Assembly: GCA_964604705.1 (NCBI GenBank)
Contig: CAZSAP010000009.1
Span: forward strand, 62,001 to 126,000
Direction of reading: 5' to 3'
DNA: 64,000 bases
DNA from: JAAXVQ01 sp964604705
Lineage (GTDB): Bacteria > Oederibacteriota > JAAXVQ01
In this document: positions 60,271-64,000 of the stretch, one piece after another
How the letters are laid out: the number at the start of each line of letters is the position of its first letter
Position numbering within the stretch: position 1 is the stretch's first letter
The notes under the pieces: generated by a model
The model's input: only the letters and a program-made list of their open reading frames with translations
The model's database searches: none
What the model was told of the DNA's origin: nothing
Made by a program: the position numbers and the translations under genes

Positions 60271-61454
60271 AGTATCTCCTTGACCTGGGCCATGGCCTTA
60301 TGCGCAATGGCGCGCCAGGATTGATGTTCGGCGTGAGCACAAGCCTTCACGTCTTCGTACTCGGGCGTCACAGTCACAACGCCCTTTGCTCCGTGCGCGA
60401 TTTTCAAGCGGATCGGGTGCCCCAGCACGCGCACCGTGCGTTCGGTTCGGGGCAGCGCCCAACGGCGCGGGGTTTCCACCCGCAGGCCCAGTGTCGGCGT
60501 CTCGCGGAAAATCAATTCCGCCAAACGTTGGGCCTCTTCCGGACGCGCTATGACTTCCAAGCGGTGTCCGGGACGGTTCTTCTTCATCTGCAAAGCTTGG
60601 TACGAAACATCCAGCGCCCCGGCAGCCAACAGGCATTCCATGACGTAGCCCAGCAGTTGCGGAGTCGCATCGTCCACATTGGCTGTGAGCACAGTCACCT
60701 GTTCCTCGCGCCAGGCTCCAGCAGCATGCTTCTTTTCACCACTGACCAAGACCGCCCGCAGCAGGTTGGGGAAATCCGTCCACTCCCGCGTGCCCGCACC
60801 GTAACCCACGGTTTCTGGCACCAAGGGCGCGCCCGCTGGCTTGGGCTTGGCCAAGACCGCGAGCAAGGCCGCTCCCGTGGGCGTGGTGTGTTCCGAGGCC
60901 GGACCCGCAGAAAAAAGCTCAAACCCTTTGAGCAACTCCAGGGTCGCCGGCGCCGGAACCGGGAGCCAACCGTGCCCGGCCTGAATCATGCCTGACCCGA
61001 CATTCACGGGCGCGGTCCAAACCTGTGCAACCCCAAGGCGTTCCAGACCTGCACAGACACCGACAATGTCCACCACCGCATCCAAGGCCCCGACTTCGTG
61101 GAAATGGATCTGCGAGAGCGGCACGTTGTGTATGCCGGCTTCTACCTGGCCCAACTTGGTAAACACCGCGAGCGCGCGTTGCTGCACACTCGGGGGCAAA
61201 CTCGAAGCGAGAATGATTTTTTTTATGTCCTTCAAGCTGCGGTGCGGATGATGCACGTCGGCCACGCGCACCTTCACGTGGGTGCCCTTCATGGCCCCGC
61301 GCATCACGGTCTCGGCTGAGATGGACCAGGCCCGCAGTTTGAGTTTTTTCAAGTCTGCGCGCAGGGTCGCAATCGGGAGCCCCACATCCACCAACGCCCC
61401 TAAAAACATGTCCCCGGAGATGCCCGCAAACGGGTCCATCCACAACGCATTCAT
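60267..61454 (-). CDS. larC: Nickel-pincer cofactor biosynthesis protein LarC
   Basis: 395 residues in one uninterrupted frame. N-terminal WMDPFAGISGDMFLGALVDVG and IHFHEVGALDAVVDIVGVC are the family marks; HHPHRSLKDI adds a His-rich stretch. The C-terminal domain (from VTVLTANVDDATPQLLGYVM) is the part that binds CTP and nickel in Lactobacillus LarC. There the two halves are joined by programmed frameshifting; here no shift is needed. LarC inserts nickel into the pyridinium bis-thioacid mononucleotide. It overlaps larB by 4 nt and the next gene by 4 nt. Confidence 0.94.
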   Translation of the reverse strand: MNALWMDPFAGISGDMFLGALVDVGLPIATLRADLKKLKLRAWSISAETVMRGAMKGTHVKVRVADVHHPHRSLKDIKKIILASSLPPSVQQRALAVFTKLGQVEAGIHNVPLSQIHFHEVGALDAVVDIVGVCAGLERLGVAQVWTAPVNVGSGMIQAGHGWLPVPAPATLELLKGFELFSAGPASEHTTPTGAALLAVLAKPKPAGAPLVPETVGYGAGTREWTDFPNLLRAVLVSGEKKHAAGAWREEQVTVLTANVDDATPQLLGYVMECLLAAGALDVSYQALQMKKNRPGHRLEVIARPEEAQRLAELIFRETPTLGLRVETPRRWALPRTERTVRVLGHPIRLKIAHGAKGVVTVTPEYEDVKACAHAEHQSWRAIAHKAMAQVKEIL

Positions 61455-62212
61455 GCTTTTTCTCCGGTCCGGTTGATCAGTGCGGCCGTAAACCCCGCAC
61501 CAAACCCGTCGTCAATATTTACGGCCACGACATTGGGGGCGCAGGAGTTCAGCATGCCCAGCAAGGGCGTCACGCCTGCAAACGCCGCGCCGTAGCCCAC
61601 CGAGGTCGGCACACCGATCACGGCACAAGGTACCAGGCCACCCACGGCCGAAGGCAATGCGCCTTCCATGCCTGCGACCACCACCACACAGCGGGCCGTC
61701 GCCAACTGTTCACGATGCGCCAGCAAGCGGTGAATGCCCGCCACGCCCACATCGAAAATACGTTCCACGTGTGCACCCATGCACTCGGCGGTCATGGCCG
61801 CTTCCTCGGCCACGGGTATGTCGGCGGTCCCGGCCGTGAGCACCAACACCTTGCCTATGCGTTTGGCAGCCCGCCCGGGTTTTTCCACCCAGACGCAGCG
61901 CGCCACGGCATTGACCTGCTGCGGCAGACGCGAGGCCCGCAGGGCTTTGATTTGCTTATCATCCAGGCGCGTGATCAGCACCCGCTCGGACCGGGCGTAC
62001 ACGGCTTTGGCGATGGCGACCACCTGCGCCGGGGTTTTGCCCGGGGCGTAAATCACTTCCGGAAATCCCTGGCGTACAGCCCGGTGGTGATCCACTTTGG
62101 AAAAACCCAGTTCCTCAAACGCGCCGTGCTTCATCTGCTGCGCAGCCGCGTCCACGGAGAGAGATTGATTCGCCACTTTCTGCAAGAGGGCTTTGATTTC
62201 CGCAGGCGTCAT
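61451..62212 (-). CDS. larB: Pyridinium-3,5-biscarboxylic acid mononucleotide synthase LarB
   Basis: 253 residues from ATG 62212, one base after the stop of the upstream TPR gene. C-terminal PurE-like carboxylase fold: VLVLTAGTADIPVAEEAAMTA and DVGVAGIHRLL, then VVVAGMEGALPSAVGGLV and GVPTSVGYGAAF. LarB carboxylates nicotinic acid adenine dinucleotide at C5 and releases AMP, the first committed step to the nickel-pincer nucleotide. It ends by overlapping larC. LarE, the sulfur-inserting enzyme, is not in the window. Confidence 0.94.
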   Translation of the reverse strand: MTPAEIKALLQKVANQSLSVDAAAQQMKHGAFEELGFSKVDHHRAVRQGFPEVIYAPGKTPAQVVAIAKAVYARSERVLITRLDDKQIKALRASRLPQQVNAVARCVWVEKPGRAAKRIGKVLVLTAGTADIPVAEEAAMTAECMGAHVERIFDVGVAGIHRLLAHREQLATARCVVVVAGMEGALPSAVGGLVPCAVIGVPTSVGYGAAFAGVTPLLGMLNSCAPNVVAVNIDDGFGAGFTAALINRTGEKA

Positions 62213-62213
62213 C

Positions 62214-63056
62214 TTAGTAACCCAGGCTTTCCACGGCTTGTAAGTTTTTCGTCGCGGTTTCGTTGTTCGGATCAAGGGTAAGAACCAGTTGCCACTCGCG
62301 CCGGGCCAGGCCGTAGCGGCCTTGCTGGAAATAGGCCGAGCCCCAGTTGTTGTGCGTGGGTATGAGTTTGGGGTCGAGCGCCGCGGCTTGCTCAAACGCC
62401 GTAATGGCGTCGTCAAGTTTCAGTGCTTTTAACAGCGCGCTGCCCAGGTTGTTGTACGCCGTGGCATCCCGCGGAGCGAGTTTGACCAAAAGTTGAAACT
62501 CCGCAATGGCTTCAGGAAACTTACCTTGTTTGTAGTAACTTAAGCCCAGGGATCGATGCACCTCCGCGTCTTTCGGGCGCGCCTGGACCACTTGCTTGAA
62601 CTCATCCTGGGCTTGGTCGTCTTGCCCTTCGTCACTGTACAGCTGGGCCAGGCTCAAGCGGGCCGATTCGTGTTTGGGGTTTAGGGCGAGGGTTTTCTTG
62701 TAGGACTCAAAGGCATCGCTGACCTTACCTTCCTTGCGGTACGCCAACCCGCGTTGGTAATGCAGTTCGGCCAGCTTGGCCGAGATCTCAGGATTGGCCG
62801 GAGCTAATTTGTTGGCTTGTTGGTAGGCCTTGAACGCGTCGTCCGGAAGCCCCTTGGCCTCCAGGGCGCGCCCCAGGTCCATCTGTATGTCCGCGCGGCG
62901 TGGTTCAGCCTGAGCGGCCATGCAGTAGGCCGCGATCGCATCATCTACTTTTCCTTGTTTGAAGTATTCTTGTCCGCGGGAATAGTTGCCGCCGAGAGTG
63001 GCGCAGGCAGAAAGCACAATGCAGCTTCCCAACAGGCAGAGGTGATAGACGTTCAA
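62214..63056 (-). CDS. TPR-repeat lipoprotein heading the lar operon
   Basis: 280 residues if translation begins at TTG 63056, which has GGAGGG directly upstream and opens a lipoprotein signal (NVYHLCLLGSCIVLSAC; lipobox LSAC). Frames starting farther upstream lack these features. At least six tetratricopeptide repeats follow, for example GRALEAKGLPDDAFKAYQQA and GLSYYKQGKFPEAIAEFQLL. A likely envelope scaffold or assembly factor. It couples to larB with one base between stop and start. Whether it takes part in nickel-enzyme maturation or is only cotranscribed is open. Confidence 0.75.
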   Translation of the reverse strand: MNVYHLCLLGSCIVLSACATLGGNYSRGQEYFKQGKVDDAIAAYCMAAQAEPRRADIQMDLGRALEAKGLPDDAFKAYQQANKLAPANPEISAKLAELHYQRGLAYRKEGKVSDAFESYKKTLALNPKHESARLSLAQLYSDEGQDDQAQDEFKQVVQARPKDAEVHRSLGLSYYKQGKFPEAIAEFQLLVKLAPRDATAYNNLGSALLKALKLDDAITAFEQAAALDPKLIPTHNNWGSAYFQQGRYGLARREWQLVLTLDPNNETATKNLQAVESLGY

Positions 63057-63237
63057 ACGTCCCTCCGAATGGGTTAAGACCCTAGAATGACACGACGCCG
63101 AACAGCGAGCCGTAATTAACCTGACCTGTCTGATCTCAGACAACAGGCGCCGCCAATACCATGCGTGTGCGGGTTAAGCGTAACAAATATGGGGGGGGAT
63201 GTCAAGGAAAGGGGGAGGTGAGGATTTTAATATACGT

Positions 63238-63260
63238 AGGGGCGTATGGCATACGCCCCT
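63238..63260. repeat. Perfect short palindrome between dusB and the lar operon
   Basis: AGGGGCGTAT-GGC-ATACGCCCCT, 10-bp perfect arms, 3 nt past the dusB stop. It can act as a 3' hairpin for dusB. Similar AGGGGCG palindromes are scattered in many environmental genomes as REP-like repeats; only one copy is in this window. Confidence 0.5.
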
Positions 63261-63263
63261 AAC

Positions 63264-64000
63264 TCATTCTTCTACGTGGATGATCTCTTCGGTGGGTGCC
63301 ACAGGCCCGGCGGCGAAAAGGCCGAGCTCTAAGTCTTGCACGATGGCCAGAAACGCTTCTTCGGTCTCGCTGGTGTTGACGCGACGGCGGATCTCGGCCG
63401 CGCCGGGTATGCCGCGTGTGTACCACGCAGTGTGCTTGCGCATTTCCAGGCGGGCGGTGCGTTCGCCTTTTAGTGCTTTCAATCCGGCGTGATGCTCGCG
63501 TATGTAACGCGCGCGTTCTTGGAGCGTAGGTTCGGGCAAGACGTCACCGGTTGCGAGGAAGTGGTTGATCTGCGTAAACACCCAGGGGCGCCCGAGCGAG
63601 CCGCGCCCTACCATGACCCCGGCGCAGCCAGTCTCGTCGAGCAGGCGCTTGGCGGCGGCCCCGCTCACCACGTCACCGTTCCCCAGGACCGGGATCTTCA
63701 CGGCTTTCACCACTTCGGCGATCTGCGTCCAGTCCGCCTGCCCCATGTACTTCTGAGCACGCGTGCGTCCGTGCACAGCCAGGGCCGCAGCGCCGGCACC
63801 TTCCACACGCTTGGCAATCTCCACGGCATTGATATGCTCTGCGTCCCAGCCCAGACGGATCTTCGCCGTCACCGGCTTGGGGCACGCGCTCACGCACGCC
63901 GCGACGATCTCGGCCAACAGATCCGGTTCACGCAAGAGCGCAGAGCCCCCGCGGTGGCGAACCACCTTGGGCACGGGACAGCCGAAATTCAGGTCCACAA
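63264..64000 (-). CDS. dusB: tRNA-dihydrouridine synthase, DusB type (5' partial)
   Basis: About 245 residues are visible; the N-terminus lies beyond base 64000, and the GTG at 63998 is an internal Val. Catalytic region DLNFGCPVPKVVRHRGGSAL has the active Cys, and LAVHGRTRAQKYMGQADW and IPVLGNGDVVSGAAA are the FMN and tRNA-binding parts of the barrel. GCAGVMVGRGSLGRPW closes the barrel. It reduces uridines in the tRNA D-loop with NADPH and FMN. DusB assignment over DusA or DusC is by the CPVPKV and RGSLGRPW forms. It appears complete at its C-terminus. Confidence 0.93.
   Translation of the reverse strand, partial: VDLNFGCPVPKVVRHRGGSALLREPDLLAEIVAACVSACPKPVTAKIRLGWDAEHINAVEIAKRVEGAGAAALAVHGRTRAQKYMGQADWTQIAEVVKAVKIPVLGNGDVVSGAAAKRLLDETGCAGVMVGRGSLGRPWVFTQINHFLATGDVLPEPTLQERARYIREHHAGLKALKGERTARLEMRKHTAWYTRGIPGAAEIRRRVNTSETEEAFLAIVQDLELGLFAAGPVAPTEEIIHVEE

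Overview
The window comes from a Gram-negative, probably anaerobic bacterium. Evidence for an outer membrane: a porin-like barrel protein, several lipoproteins with lipoboxes, an O-antigen-ligase-like protein, and three exported proteins that end in Thr/Pro-rich linkers plus a Por/FlgD-like C-terminal sorting domain. That last trait, together with a clostridial/archaeal-type nitrogenase cluster, fits one of the poorly cultured candidate phyla better than a well-known group, but I cannot name the phylum from the sequence alone. Nearly all genes lie on the minus strand in long, tightly packed operons.

Region by region. 1-8 kb: an accessory zone with three modular surface proteins, a WG-repeat lipoprotein, a LysE-type exporter, a decayed deleted copy of that exporter, dispersed repeats, a RAYT/REP-type inverted repeat, and tRNA-Glu(CUC). 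8-23.5 kb: a complete molybdenum nitrogenase locus on the minus strand, in transcription order nifA, then nifH-nifI1-nifI2-nifD-nifK-nifE-nifN-nifB-[2Fe-2S] ferredoxin-(42-aa ORF)-modC-GNAT-nifV-modA-modB. Sigma-54 promoter motifs precede both nifH and nifA. The operon joins structural genes, cofactor assembly, homocitrate synthesis, molybdate import and PII-like post-translational control. 23.8-30.3 kb: proS, a GNAT-like gene with a 7TM-type histidine kinase, tRNA-Gln(CUG) and gltX. 30.3-38 kb: bactofilin and M23 peptidase, parB and parA, a ComM/YifB-type AAA protein and a large hybrid PAS histidine kinase. 38-50 kb: an O-antigen-ligase/TPR protein, dnaE, guaA, guaB, a 421-bp intergenic region with a candidate structured RNA, and groEL/groES under a variant CIRCE operator. 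50-57 kb: porin, chemoreceptor, Cache protein, lipoprotein and a short FtsH-like protease. 57-64 kb: spoVS, rsmI, a membrane protein, then a translationally coupled operon of TPR lipoprotein-larB-larC and a NadE-like pseudoenzyme, and finally dusB, cut by the window edge.

The most unusual item is the last gene of the lar operon. It encodes an NAD-synthetase-like fold whose ATP-binding PP-loop is degenerate, fused to a roughly 210-residue Arg/Pro-rich disordered N-terminus. It overlaps larC by four bases. LarB consumes nicotinic acid adenine dinucleotide, the substrate of NAD synthetase, so this protein is a plausible unrecognised partner in nickel-pincer cofactor synthesis. Other points for follow-up are the hairpin-rich leader before modC, a 6S-like RNA candidate upstream of guaB, the symmetric CIRCE variant, a poly-G tract that separates two start sites of the GNAT-like gene, and the microhomology-deleted lysE relic.
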